In this document: in pieces, positions 22,296-33,080 of the stretch
Position numbering within the stretch: the first letter of the stretch is position 1
Layout: each line of letters begins with the position of its first letter
Origin: Gambelia wislizenii
Lineage: Eukaryota > Chordata > Lepidosauria > Squamata > Crotaphytidae
Assembly: GCA_030847615.1 (NCBI GenBank)
Contig: JAUMIR010000004.1
Location: 81,375,001 to 81,439,000, forward strand
Direction: 5' to 3'
DNA length: 64,000 nucleotides
Position numbers and translations under genes: made by a program
The notes under the pieces: model-generated
What the model was told of the DNA's origin: nothing
Databases searched by the model: none
The model's input: the letters and a program-made list of their open reading frames with translations, nothing else

Positions 22296-23490
22296 GTTTC
22301 CATTAGGACTGAAAGTGCTGGTTATGACCTATAAAGCTCTATATGGCTTCCTGACCATCTGAAAGAAGACCATATCTCCCTGTGGATTTGTCTACATGTG
22401 GGGCAAAAACTCTGAATGGAGTTTTGCCCACATACCTCTGCCCCCTAAAGCCCTGCACATTTTTATTCTCTGCAGGGATTTGGAGTACCTTGTCTTCATC
22501 ATCCCTATGGAGTTTCATCTGCCGCCACCACCACTGTGACCAATTTTAAAGCCACAGATGCAGTTCCCAACCAAAGGGAGATGTTTCTTCACTTCCCCTG
22601 GCTTCACAGCATTGCCTCCACCCACTCTCCTGCTTGCCCATCACTTCCTTGAAGTGATTCTGTTGCTTTTTTCAAGTGCCTCTTCCTGTGATGAGCAAGC
22701 AGGAAAATGGGTGGAGGCAGTGCTGTCGAGCCAAGGGAAGGAAGAAGCCCTCTCCCTTCAAGTAGGAACTGCCTCTGGAGCTTTAAAGTTGGTCGTTGTG
22801 GCAGGGGCGGTGACAGAAATGGTGGCAGAGGCAGCAGCTATGGCAGCAGATGAAATTCCACAGAAAGCCATGAATCTCACATACTGCACATCCTGGTAAG
22901 ATACTGTACACCAAAATGCCATGAGTCTTGGCCATGCCACGTGTAGCCAGATAGCCCTGGATTTGGGGGAAAGGCCATGCCATGTGTGTCCTGATCAAAG
23001 CAGATTTGGGGTATTCGATAGTGTAGACAAGTCCAACATGAGCCTGCCTCAGGGGAGAGCTTTCTGTCAGTACCACCACTGTCTCAGGCACATTTGGAGA
23101 GGTCATGGGAGAGAACCTTCTCAGTGGCTGCTCACAGACTCTGAAATTTCCTTCCAGGGGAGTCCTGGTTGGCTCTCTCTCTCTCTCTGCTTTCTCTTTG
23201 CTGGGAAGCAAAGACTTTGTTACTTAGGTGAGCCTTTGGCTGTGAACTGGTTGTGGCAAAAAGGTCTTCTCATGGGGTGTGCTGTGCCTTTATCTTCTTT
23301 CCTGTTTTAAATGTGTTCTAAACTGTTTTAAATTACAGTTTTGAGTAAGAGTGCTTGTTTAATGGTGTTATTTTTTACTAGATTTTTAGTTTTATGTTGT
23401 TTTCATTTATATTGTAAATTGCCTTGGGTCTTCTGCCAATGGCGGGCAGAGCAGAGGATGGGATAGAGACAAAAATATTAGCCAGCTCTC
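22296..23490 (+). mobile_element. L2 3' end, split by a MITE
   Basis: Left block 22296-22383 encodes VLVMTYKALYG, an L2 signature. Right block 23035-23490 encodes the following L2 C-terminus with RTFSVAAHRL and LPGESWLALSLSAF, and then the 3' untranslated part ('ttgtaaattgccttgggtct'). A 651-bp element lies between them. Frameshifts and stops throughout. Confidence 0.75.
22384..23034. mobile_element. MITE with GGAYTTGTCTACA ends, inserted in L2
   Basis: Ends are 'ggatttgtctaca' and 'tgtagacaagtcc', inverted repeats differing at one base. Near the left end, 'ggggcaaaaactc' and 'gagttttgcccac' form a hairpin around 22400-22430. The flanking 3-mers (tgt, aac) do not match, so target duplication is unproven. 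The size and hairpin resemble the elements at 28605 and 36499. Confidence 0.68.
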
Positions 23491-23960
23491 TCCCTCCTCT
23501 AGATTTTTTTTTTAAATCTTACTAAAGGTACATCCCTCAAAAGTAATAATCAACACAAGACATTCTAAATTATCTATCATTTAATAACCAAACAAAGCAC
23601 ACACACACAGAGGCTATTCCAATCTGCTGCATTCCAGATCTGTTGCCTGGGAATGGCAGCAGTTCTAGTTCAAAGTGTCTGGAAGGCAGCAGATTGGAGA
23701 AGGGTACAGATGCTCACAGAGTTGTATTGATGTGCACTAAATACTTTGTGCTGACTTTATGCTGCAGATAGTTTCACTTCCTTCTCTTTGATACCACATT
23801 ACTTGTCACTCATCTCTTAATACCCAGGCCCAACATATACATCAAGCTCAACCTTTGTTCATACATTTGGAAATACTGTACTCTCTTCTGACGAGCAGCA
23901 TACACAGAATGAAACTTATTCATCCCTGATTACTTAAGAGGTAAAGAGGTGAGGAGTAAA
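23491..23960. other. Unassigned DNA
   Basis: Contains a short (CA)n at 23597-23610. Nothing else recognised. Confidence 0.4.
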
Positions 23961-24622
23961 CAGTATAATGGCCTAAATCCCTTAAAAGCCCCAGATCCCA
24001 TCTGATCTTGGAAACTAAGTAGGGTCAGCCCTGGTTAGTACTTGGATTAGAGACTACCAACTAATACTATGTGCTGTAGGCTATATTGTTTCTAGGATGG
24101 AGGACCATCGCCTCCCCAAAATAGTACTCTACGGTGAACTCACCACAGGTCAGCGTAAGAGGAGCGCTCCAAAAAAGCGATACAAGGACTCCCTGAAACA
24201 ACATCTCAGGCTTGGCCAAATTGATCACCAACAGTGGTCCGCCCTGGCCTCACATCGGGAGGCATGGAGACACATTATCCACAATGTTGCAGCCTTATTT
24301 GAGAACTCACGCCGAACAAGTCTTGAAGAGAAATGACAACGCAGAAAGAATCACAACCCAGAAACATCACCCAAGGAGACCTTCTGCTGTGCTTTCTCCA
24401 ACCGGACTTGTTTATCTCGGATTGGCCTTTTTAGTCATCAGCGTGCTTGCAGAAAGCATGGGATGAGTCCTTCCTGAATCTTCATTTGAGAAGAAAAGCC
24501 AGAGAGAGAAGCTATATTTCAGAGGAAGGAATTGGCAAAACCACCTCTGAGTATTTTTTGCCTTAGAAAACCCCAGTGAAATTCAACAGGCTACTTGAAG
24601 GCACAGACACTCACAAAAAGAG
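23961..24622 (+). mobile_element. 5S rRNA-derived SINE, split by LINE family X
   Basis: The 5' head (about 23961-24085) is a clear relative of 5S rRNA: 'agatcccatctgatcttgga', 'aactaagtagggtcagccct', 'ggttagtacttggattagag', 'tgtgctgtaggc'. The body after 24511 is 'tcagaggaaggaattggcaa', 'aaccacctctgagtattttt' and 'ctacttgaaggcaca'. Such SINEs carry the internal type 1 RNA polymerase III promoter of 5S genes. A 423-bp LINE sits in it with an 8-bp duplication. An uninterrupted relative lies at 56398-56612 on the minus strand. Confidence 0.87.
24088..24510 (+). mobile_element. LINE family X copy 2, with 8-bp target duplication
   Basis: A 5'-truncated 423-bp copy starting 'gtttctaggatggaggacca' and ending 'aaagccagagagagaa'. 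Perfect 8-bp direct repeats 'gctatatt' flank it (24080-24087 and 24511-24518). The empty site is visible in the second 5S-SINE of this window, so both ends are defined to the base. The encoded C-terminus reads MEDHRLPKI to NSRRTSLEEK and then stops at a CGA-to-TGA change relative to copy 1 (24334-24336). The finger sequence follows in decayed form. Confidence 0.9.
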
Positions 24623-25465
24623 TAAACTAGACGTTGCAATGCAACAGTTGTGGCAGGCACTGCTCATTCGCTGGATAGCTGCATAAATAACACCAGGATT
24701 TCCAGGCACCACCAGCCTGCGCATTTTACCTCTGGCTTTGTTGGTATTGCCCACTGTGTTGCTTTGGCCATGGCTGCTCTTTTGCCTGCAGGTGTTACTG
24801 GACCTCCTAGTTTCAATTTCTCCTTCTGGGCATAACAGCCAAATCTCTAGTCCCAGGCTGATGGAGAAAGGCAGATCTGTTGTTCACTGTTGATGCCAGC
24901 TCTTTGTTGGCAGCCTTCTTAATACCTTCCTGTGTTAACCCATCTGATCACTCAGATGTTGGCTTCTTGATGATGGGATTGATTAGGTAATAACAACACC
25001 ACACACTGTGCACCTGGAAAATGGCAATTCCACAGCAACAAGGAAGGAGAGAATGCCTGCTAGTGCTGAAGCCAAGGCCTTTGGACTTGGCAGTCAGCAG
25101 GTGTGTCTCCTGAACTCTATGGGCAGTCCAGACAAAAGAGGAGCTATTGAGATGTAAGGGAGAACAGTGGTGGCTGCAACCACTCCAGGTTGTAGTCTAA
25201 ATTATAAAGCAGCCAGCCTAGTGCTGATCCTGTTTTGAAGGGGGGAGTCCAGCACCTTGGATAGCTCCTTTGAAGTTGAGGTGATGCATTGCTCCACTGA
25301 CACAGAATCCAGTGGTAGCCACTGGTGGAGAAAAAGTCATCCCAAAACCAAAAGGTATCAATTGCATAGTCCAAGGGATTTCTTTCACTTGCCTGTGGAC
25401 AAATTCACATAGCCACATGTCTGGAAACAGAATGAACACATGGGAGGAAAGTTTTTTTTTTTTTA
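24623..25465. other. Unassigned non-coding DNA
   Basis: No recognised repeat or gene. Confidence 0.4.
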
Positions 25466-25830
25466 AATGAACTATTATATTTTTGTTCCACCTTTCCTCC
25501 AAGGAACATTTGGTAGTATACATGGCTTGGTGTCATCCTTCCATTTTATCCTCATAGTACCCTTGTGTGGCAGCTATAGGAATCTTTGGTTCTGAAAATG
25601 TTTTGAACTTCATCTTCCAGAATCCCCAGATAGCATGGTCAGGGATAAGGAATTAGGGCTGTTCATGAAATTCATGGGATCACCATAAATTGATAGGCAA
25701 CTTGACAGCGCGTGTATGCGCACACACACACACACACACTGTTCAACACTCCTGAATTAGGAGAGAGATAGTGTGTGTTTGTGATTTGCCCAAGGCTTCC
25801 TACAGAATCTCATGGCTGACTGAGGATTTA
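25466..25830 (-). mobile_element. Degraded SINE, probably tRNA-derived
   Basis: The minus strand gives tail sequence ('ttttgttccacctttcctcc', 'ttttatcctcatagtaccct') and later 'ttgcccaaggcttcctacag' with 'catggctgactgaggattt', in the order of the SINEs at 31904 and 60862. Unrelated sequence with a (CA)n tract (25716-25739) lies in between. Confidence 0.45.
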
Positions 25831-26478
25831 AATATAAAGGGTACAAATAGGACCTGCAGGCATAAGTTGTTCTGTTCCCTGGGCATCAGCAACAGAGATT
25901 TACTTGCCCTTCCCTCTCTGTCAGCTGGCTGGTAAATGTTTATTGGGAAAGGCTGCCCTGTAGCCTCTCACTCCACTTCTGACTAAAAGCATCATCCTCT
26001 TTCACTTACCCAGCAGCCAGTGATGGTGGGGAGAGGGGGCTCTCACTCACTAATACAGTCAGCCCAACACAATAGCTCCATCTCCTCCCAGCCTCCTCTT
26101 CACATCATCCACTGGTGACAGGAGGGGTCAGATCATCTGTCAGTAACAACTGCACAGATGCCTTGCCTTGAGTGCAGAGCAGTTGCTAATGGTAATGGAG
26201 CTGAGCAAGGCTCATGCCTGTACTCTCTCTGTTCATGCAGCCAGAAAGGATGCCTCAGCAGTGGGAAGGCAGCACTACCTGCACAACCCTGCTCTCCCTT
26301 TGGGAGCAGTTTTGGTCTTTTGGGAAAATAATATTTTGAAGTGATATACTTCTGCATGCTGCAAGGGTCCCTCAAGTAGGCACCACCCTCTTCTTTTGTT
26401 GGTTGGTCATCCCATTTTGACCTCTCAAGTGAATAGCATGGGGACACTTGAGATCAGTATTAGTGGGGTTGGGAGACA
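25831..26478. other. Unassigned non-coding DNA
   Basis: Nothing recognised. Confidence 0.4.
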
Positions 26479-27131
26479 GGGCATTGTCTAGACAGTGAAA
26501 AAGCTCCTCATAGAATTCAAGGAGAATATCATTTGTCCCAATGACATCCTGTAGCGATTTGCCATTTTTGGAAGGAGGGGGGCAAAAACTCCAAAAACTG
26601 TGCAGGAAAAGCCTTCATGACTTTCCCCAAGATTTAAAAAACAAACAAAAATACCCCTCAAAAATGCACATTATTGCCCATTTGGACAACCTATTTGCAT
26701 TGCAGCACATTCCCAGATAAAAGCAGAAGTGGAAAGCTGGTTGGTTGGACATGTGCAGGGGATGGGGCTTGCCAGCCATGACGTGGCCAGAAGGACCATT
26801 TTGGAGTTTTGCAGTATCGATCGTGTGCTTTTTCGCTGCGTTGATGCAACCAAACAGCTTTTTTAAGTGGAAAGTCACACTTGCACACCTTAGATTTACA
26901 GTTAAAAATAATTATACTGTGCAACAGCAGCAACTTGTGGAGAATAATAATGTGAGTAATTCACTCTGGCCACCATCTTGATTCACAGGCATGGCTGTGT
27001 GAGAACTTCAAACACGGATAGCTACACATACCAGTGATTTTGCCAAAAGAAAGTGGAGACAAATGAACGCTGATGCAAATTTGCATTAATGCATAGCAAT
27101 CCACATTGTATCTTCTCATCCAGACAGGCCC
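26479..27131 (+). mobile_element. MITE family A, copy 1
   Basis: Begins 'gggcattgtctagacagtga' and ends 'ctcatccagacaggccc', with related inverted termini. The body matches 40058-40666 ('ctcctcatagaattca' versus 'ctcctcatggaattca') and, reversed, 54140-54737. About 650 bases, non-coding. No matching target duplication seen. Confidence 0.65.
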
Positions 27132-27504
27132 TAGGGCTACTGAGAACTAGCACTGGGCCCAGAGCAGGATGCATGAAGGAGGGAGGGATCCTCCCTGAAT
27201 TATCCTACTAATCAAATGTTACTGCATTCTTTAAACAAGTCTTGAAGCAACTTAGCTTTAGCCATACTTGGGCTCTTCTATGAGGGCCTAGTAGTTCTGG
27301 TCTTGAAGTGTATGTTGTACTATGCCATGTCATATTAAGGTAAACTGGTGCTTATAGAAGACTGGGATGGGATGAGATTTAGCAACAGACATTATATGGC
27401 TCTTCCAGGTACGGCAAATGTGTCCAGAGGTTGCAACATGTGTTACTGTAGTTCTTGGTTTGTTGGTTGGTTTGTTTTTAAATAGCCAAACAACATTTCT
27501 GTTG
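27132..27504. other. Unassigned non-coding DNA
   Basis: Nothing recognised. Confidence 0.4.
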
Positions 27505-27850
27505 TCCTGTGCTAGTTTCTGATAATTCCTGGCAGCAGCTACAACAATTTATTCCTAACCTCAAATGGGTTTCTTTTTCATTCGGAGACATATCAGAATG
27601 ATGCATTCCCTTCTCTTCTCTTCATTTCTTCTTTTATTTTTAAAAGAGTTTTAGAGCTATAGTGCATCAGTGGAATGGCACTTTTACAGCTCTGAAATTC
27701 TTTAAAATATTTTAAAAAAATCAGACAGGAGAAAGATTGCCTTTAAACCACATGCCTACCTCAGCAAACCATGCATCAATTTTAAAATACCTCAAAGAGC
27801 CCTAGCAGAGATCCAAGATCTAAGAAATGGCTCGCAAACCCAAGACATTG
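27505..27850 (+). repeat. Dispersed repeat family D, copy 1
   Basis: Collinear with 52615-52930: 'ataattcctggcagcagcta' versus 'gaaattcctggcaccagttc', 'gggtttctttttcattcgga' versus 'gggtttctttttaatttgaa', and 'tacctcagcaaacc' versus 'cacctcagcaaacc'. Probably a non-autonomous DNA transposon related to family A. Confidence 0.55.
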
Positions 27851-28330
27851 CATACACTACAACTGTCCCAATTTGTCAGGGACAGTCCTGATGTCATTCC
27901 ACTTTTTCAGCTGCTTTAAAAATGTCCCAGCTTCTCTCTCTTGCTCCCACTTTCCCCTTTTGTCTTCTGCTTACTTCAGTTGCTGCAAACTGTGTTCAAA
28001 TTGCAAAAGTAGTTTGCACTCAACTCAGAAGGTGGGGGGAAAGGACATGATAGGGCAGAATCTTGCCTTCCCAGTAGACTCAGGCAAAAGCAACCTGCTT
28101 TAGGCTCTCCTAGCTTGTATGATCTTCCCATCTTTATATAGGAAGTGTTATCTTGATAACATATAGTGTGCTATCTTGACCACGCTCTGATGTTGCTCGG
28201 CTACACACATCCCATTTTTTTCATCTGCAAAATGTTGGCAGGTATGACTACCACATCCAAAGAAAGGAACAGGCATTCAGTTTTACCCATTACCAACCTG
28301 GGAAAGTAGTGATGAAAAATAAAAATACAG
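27851..28330. other. Unassigned non-coding DNA
   Basis: Nothing recognised. Confidence 0.4.
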
Positions 28331-28413
28331 GAATGATTTGATTGTGTATTCCTGCATGGCACGGGGTTGGGCTAGATGGCCCTTGTGGTCTCTTCCAACT
28401 CTGTGATTCTATG
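28331..28413 (+). mobile_element. CR1 3' terminal fragment
   Basis: 'gcatggcacggggttgggct', 'agatggcccttgtggtctct', 'tccaactctgtgattctatg': the last 80 bases of CR1. Confidence 0.85.
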
Positions 28414-28497
28414 ACCCTTTTGAGGCCCTGTAATTGGAATGAGTACACTTTAAATGAGTGCCAGCATGGTGTAGTGGTTTGAGTGTTGGATTAGAGC

Positions 28498-29325
28498 TGC
28501 TGCCACATTGCAGAAATAATGCAGTTTGACACTGCTTTAACTGCCATGGCTCAATGCTATGGAATTCTGGGATTTGTAGTTTTGTGAGATACTTACTCTA
28601 CTCTGGAGATTTTCAGATGGGGCCAATATTGCGGGGCAGGCATGGAACAGGGTTGAGAAAGGGGCTCCCTTTCTGTCGAAATCGACCTCTTCCATCTTGC
28701 TCCCATTCTGCTCCCAGGGTATTCTATTCATGATGGAACATTGTGAATAGAACACCCCTTCCATGTCTGTCACAGAATCAGGGATGTGGGAAAAGGAGCC
28801 CTATCCCTGTTCCGAGATGACAGGCACAGGGGAGGAGGTCCACGCTGAGCACTTCCAGCCATGAACGGGGCATCCAGGTAAGTGGCACCCTTTCCCCCTG
28901 CTCCCTGGGTTACTTGTTTTTTTAAATTTATTTTTGCATTTTCTTTCTTCCTTTGATGTTTTTTGGGGGGGTTATTTTTGAATTTGCTGCGCAGCCGTTG
29001 TCTCACAAGAACGGCCATGATTTCAGCCAGCCTGTCGTAAAGGCAGCCTTACGACAGCTGCATTTACAGCCGGCCAGCAAGGAAGGATGGAGCCCGTTCC
29101 TGCAGCGGTATGGAGGTAAGTGTGCAAACATTTGCCTTCATTCCGTTGCAGGAATGGGAGAGGAGGTGGTGGGGCAGTTAACAGGGCATTTTGGCCCCAT
29201 GTGAAAATCTCCTCTGTCAGAGAGCTCTGGTACCACAATAAATCTACAAATCCCAGGATTCCATAGGATGGAACCATGATAGCTAAAGAGGTGTCAAACT
29301 GTGTTATTTCTGCAGTGTGGCAGCA
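28498..29325. mobile_element. MITE inserted in a SINE and itself split
   Basis: Ends 'tgctgccacattgcagaaat' and 'atttctgcagtgtggcagca' are near-perfect 20-bp inverted repeats. The next bases, 'gcagtttgacactgctttaa' and the right-hand 'tagctaaagaggtgtcaaac', extend the match. Internal arms 'gggatttgtagttt' and 'ctacaaatcccagg' are also inverted. It carries a second element at 28605-29212. Confidence 0.85.
28605..29212. mobile_element. MITE with GGAGATTTTCA ends and TCT duplication
   Basis: A 608-bp element whose left end 'ggagattttcagatggggcc' is the inverted partner of 'ggccccatgtgaaaatctcc' at the right. Perfect 3-bp direct repeats TCT flank it (28602-28604 and 29213-29215). The 3-bp duplication and GG...CC termini fit PIF/Harbinger-type elements. 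No transposase is encoded. Confidence 0.82.
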
Positions 29326-29515
29326 GCCTACGACACTGAGGCCAGAGTCTGAATCCCCACTCAGCCATGGAAACCCACTCGGTGCTCTTGAGGAATCACA
29401 CTCTCTCAGCCACAGAGAAAGGCAATGGCAAACCCCCTCTGAACAATTCTGCCAACAAAAACCCATGATAGGGTCGCCTTAGGCTCTCCATAAGTCAGGA
29501 ATTACTTGAAGGCAC

Positions 29516-29550
<35 letters not shown>

Positions 29551-29551
<1 letters not shown>

Positions 29552-30668
29552 GAAACTATACTGTGAGAACTTATGCTTGTCTAGACCAGTCTGGAAGAGC
29601 CCATAGCCACTTTCTGCTCTGTTGAGATACCAACATTTATTTTATAATGTATTGTTTGCTTTTCACTGTTCAGGACCTTCTACCCCCTCTCCTTTGTAAT
29701 GTGGGCAACTTTGGACAGTCAGAGGACCATTTTATCACTTCCAAGAACTACATGGGCTGGAGCAGGCCAGTAATGCACAAAAAAGAAAAGAAAGAGAAAA
29801 AGGAAGTGAAGTCCGCTTCGGATTTATTTATTTTTAAGGTTTGGGCTAGTTAAGGGACCCAGCACCCTGTTCTAATACACAATTGCTGTTCCTGGACATA
29901 TCCAGAAGGGGAAAAAACTTTCTTCTCAATAACAAAATTTAGTGTGGGGCACCAGGCTACAGAACCAGTGGTGAGGCTGCATGCAGTCTGCAAGTTGCAA
30001 TTTGCCTACCCCTGAAATAAATACCATTTAAAATTTAACATTAACTAAGCAAATGTAAAGTGTTCAAAGCATCTCTCTCACACACACACAGACACAGACA
30101 CACACGCAGAGCAGCCCCTTAAGGTGAGCCACTGCTACTATTCCCCTATATTGCATGCACAGCTCTGAGGCTCTGTGAATAATAATTTCCTACAACTCTT
30201 GTAATACTGTACTTGCAGTCCTAACTTTGGGAAATGATGCCCATAGGAGACTGGAGTCAAAGAACAAAGTCAGTTAACAGCATGCATTTCTGCAAGAACA
30301 CTAACACGGCTGCTCAGGGTTCCTTCTTTTGATAATGGCCTTTAAAGCTGCTAGTCTGGGCAACAGCTTGTGGGCTTCTATGTTGTTCTAAGCAGAGTCC
30401 ATGGGGAGAATCAAGAGAGGAAAACAAGAGTACAAGGCATAGATGCAAACCCATGGGTAGCTCTCAGTGAGGATGAGCAAAGTTCATACTAAATATAAGC
30501 ATCCAAAAATTGTTGTTGTTGTTACAAGTGAATGGTTGCTGAAAACGTATGATTATATGAAAGTAGACAAATTGACATATACGGTCTGTTAAAAGGTAAA
30601 TCATGAGAGAAATTTAAAATGGAGTGGGGCCCATTGATAAATTACCTGCAAAAGGAATGGGGAGATTA
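29551..30668. other. Unassigned non-coding DNA
   Basis: Contains a (CA)n-type tract near 30080-30110. Nothing else recognised. Confidence 0.4.
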
Positions 30669-31060
30669 TAATAATAATAATAAAATTTATTTTTACCCTG
30701 CCCCTCTGTTAAAAACAATCGGGGTGGCATACAACAATTAAAATACAACAATACTAAGTAAAATCCCTAAGCACCACCCATCCCCACCCTCCCCCATTAA
30801 AAAGATATTAAATTAGTATCAAATTAAAATCCACCTAAACTAAAAACACATAAATAAACAATACAAAAATCAACAGCCAGTGAAACTAAAAGAGGCCAGG
30901 AGACGCAGCTCCTGAGGTCGGGATCTAATCAGGAAAGGCCTGCCGAAAGAGATCCGTCTTTAGTGCTTTTTTAAAGCTACTCAAGCTCGTCATCTGACGG
31001 ATCTCGTTCAGCAGGCCATTCCATAATTTGGGGGCGATTGAGGGTATAACTGGCTTGATC
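30669..31060 (-). mobile_element. L2-type LINE 3' end
   Basis: (AAT)n tail, then 'ccctgcccctctgttaaaaa' and 'caatcggggtgg'. The minus strand upstream encodes a C-terminal motif of the form NEIRQMTSL...LKKALKTDLFRQAF with frame breaks (30990-30930 region). Confidence 0.7.
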
Positions 31061-31280
31061 TAAGGTACAAAATATCTCAAGTGAATAATATGAATAATAA
31101 TAGGTATATTTATAATTTAAATAAATAATAAATGTAGAGCCAATATAGAAGAATATGGTATAAATGTAAAACAAGAATATGAGATATTATGAATATGAAG
31201 AAGTATTGATAGCATGAATTAACAGATAGAAAAGAGCCCAGGAAGTTAAAGGATGTGGCTGTAATAGATGTAGAGATGTT
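31061..31280. other. AT-rich unassigned spacer
   Basis: Rich in aataat and tatt words, no recognised element. Its last 11 bases (31270-31280) form the left target duplication of the next element. Confidence 0.5.
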
Positions 31281-31761
31281 CAATGTGAAGTCGAAGGCTT
31301 TCACGGCCGGCATCCATAGATTTTCCTTGGGCTTTTTTCAGAAACACAGAATGCACAGAGAAGCTATTGAAATCCACAAACACCTGGACAACTTCAACAG
31401 GAAAGAAGAAACCCTAAAAGTAAACAAAATCTGGCTCCCAGTTTTGAAAAACAATAGAATAAAAACCCAACCCTTACAAGGGAATTCCACCCAGGGACAA
31501 GCGGATTTCAAGCAGATAATGGCCCATCAACCAACCATTAGCCAGACACTAACAATCCTTGCATTTCTATACCAAGAAACTAACCATTCAATTACACAAA
31601 TTTACATATACTCCCCAACAAGGGTTCACAATATATAAACTCCACACACTCCTACCCAACCATTCTCTGAAGATGCCAGCCACAGATGCAGGTGAAATGT
31701 CAGAAAGAAACTATTCCAGAACACGGCCTAACAGCCTGGAAAAAACCCAAGGAAAATCTAT
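31281..31761 (+). mobile_element. Penelope-like element fragment with inverted 3' end at its 5' side
   Basis: From 31350 the plus strand encodes the C-terminal end of a Penelope-like protein (HREAIEIHKHLDNFNRKEE, then VNKIWLPVL). The typical non-coding 3' region follows, with 'gaagatgccagccacagatg' and 'cccaaggaaaatctat'. The first 60 bases carry 'catagattttccttgggctt', the reverse complement of its own 3' end. Flanking direct repeats gtagagatgtt (31270-31280) and gtggagatgtt (31762-31772) differ at one base and mark the insertion. The reverse transcriptase and most of the GIY-YIG nuclease are missing. Confidence 0.82.
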
Positions 31762-31772
31762 GTGGAGATGTT

Positions 31773-31903
31773 GTTTAATTTTTCCAGTTTTTTAAAAAAA
31801 ATCTGTTAACTTCGTGTGTTTTTGTCCCTTGTTTTTGTCTGTTTAATGTTTATATGGTTTTAAATTATTGTAAATAAACTAAAAATACTGTAATACAAAA
31901 GTT
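31773..31903. other. Unassigned spacer
   Basis: T-rich segment, possibly a LINE 3' tail. Not assigned. Confidence 0.35.
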
Positions 31904-32107
31904 GGTTTTTGTTGTTGTGTGCCTTCAAATCGTCCCCAACTTATGATAACCCTATGGCAAACCTACCACTGGGAATTCTTCCTCTGAAGCTGAGAGAGTG
32001 TGACTTGCCCAAGGTCACCCAGTGGGTTTCCATGGCTGAGCAGAGATTCGAATCCTGGTCTCCAGAGTCCTAGTCCAACACTCGGACCACTACGCTACAC
32101 TGGCTCA
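31904..32107 (-). mobile_element. tRNA-derived SINE
   Basis: The minus strand reads from a tRNA-like head ('agccagtgtagcgtagtggt' region, at 32107) through 'cactgggtgaccttgggcaa' to a 'ttgttgttgtgtgccttcaa' end, given here as seen on the plus strand. Same family as 46027 and 55623. Confidence 0.85.
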
Positions 32108-32389
32108 TGCATTACTTTCACAGGGTGGTTAGCAACTATGACTTAGAGAGGATGATGATTGTCAGGTTGATGATAATGATCATGCTGAGAGGTTGGCAGA
32201 GGTGAGTCTTATCAGGACCACAGCACATGAGGAAGCGAGGTCCCATCCTTCCCTCCCCTGCCATAGTCCCAACATCAGCTCTCTCTCCCACATTGAGAGG
32301 AAGCCTCCACTGGTATTAATGAGAGTTCTTTGCTAATGTTAATTGCACAAAGGGGTGAGGGGTGGGGGCGTTGTCAGGATTACAGCCTG
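32108..32389. other. Unassigned spacer
   Basis: Nothing recognised. Confidence 0.4.
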
Positions 32390-32623
32390 ACATCTTGTTC
32401 ACATGCCACAGTCATAGCACTATGATTCCATTTTAATTGCCAGGGCTGCATCCTATGGAATTCTGGAATTTGCAGTTTGGAGAGGCACTATAGCTCTCTG
32501 GCTGATAATTCTGGGTGGGAGAACATCCTCCCTAAATCTGTAACTCTCAGGATTCCATAGGATGTTGCCATGGCAGTTAACATGGAATCCTAGCACTATA
32601 ACTGTGCAGTGTGAAAAGGTCCC
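32390..32623. mobile_element. Palindromic MITE
   Basis: The left arm ('agcactatgattccatttta', 'attgccagggctgcatccta') is answered by the right arm ('tgttgccatggcagttaaca', 'tggaatcctagcactataac'), ending 'gtgtgaaaaggtcc'. Same family as 20313, 48228 and 61013. Confidence 0.75.
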
Positions 32624-32998
32624 AGCTCCTGGGGTTCTTCTTGCAGGGAGGTTTCTGGCATATCCTGGATATTTTGTGTGTGTGTGGGAGGGATGTCTGT
32701 TGTTTTGTCTTTTTTTGAATACCCATTTCTGTCACTTCTCCAAGGAGCCCAGTGTTTTTCTCTGCCTTTTTATATCTCTCATAAAGATATAAAAAGAAAA
32801 CAAGCCAATGGCCTGTTTCATCCAGCATTCTGTTTCCACAGCAGCCAGCCAGACACCTACCTCCCAGGAAACCCACAACAATGAAATGAGGCAAGTACAA
32901 TGGCACTCTTGTAGTCATGGACTCATCTACACTGGCCGAGATAACTTGGGGGCAGCCCAGAGTATTCTTACCCCGGAACTGCCCTGGATTCCCACCAT
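32624..32998. other. Unassigned, with a possible MITE terminus
   Basis: 'ggactcatctacactggccg' at 32918 looks like a MITE end. A candidate partner, 'ggcttgtgtagacaagcccc', lies at 34140-34159. I could not confirm that they bound one element. Confidence 0.3.
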
Positions 32999-33080
32999 AG
33001 AATCATAGAACCATAGAGTTGGAAGAGACCACAAGGGTAATTCAGTCCAAGCCCCTGCCATGCAAGAATACACAACCCAT
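32999..33080 (-). mobile_element. CR1 3' terminal fragment
   Basis: 'agaatcatagaaccatagag', 'ttggaagagaccacaagggt', 'ccatgcaagaatacacaacc': the CR1 end in reverse orientation. Confidence 0.85.

Larger units (their letters stand above)
28456..29550 (+). mobile_element. tRNA-derived SINE with (CAA)n tail, split by nested MITEs
   Basis: The 5' part (28456-28497) is the tRNA-like head, 'gccagcatggtgtagtggtt', carrying the A-box of the polymerase III promoter. After an 828-base insertion the SINE continues at 29326 with 'gagtctgaatccccactcag' (B-box-like region), 'ggcaatggcaaaccccctct' and 'ataagtcaggaattacttga', and ends in (AAC)n at 29516-29550. Intact relatives are at 46027 and 55623. Confidence 0.85.

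Noticed and set aside
22558..22899. Ala-rich 113-codon plus-strand frame
   Set aside because: Lies within the MITE inserted in L2 (22384-23034); GC-rich low-complexity composition explains the open frame.
23961..24087. 5S rRNA gene
   Set aside because: The 5S-like head is diverged, lacks a proper 5' end and terminator, and is joined to a SINE body that recurs at 56398-56612. It is a retroposon.
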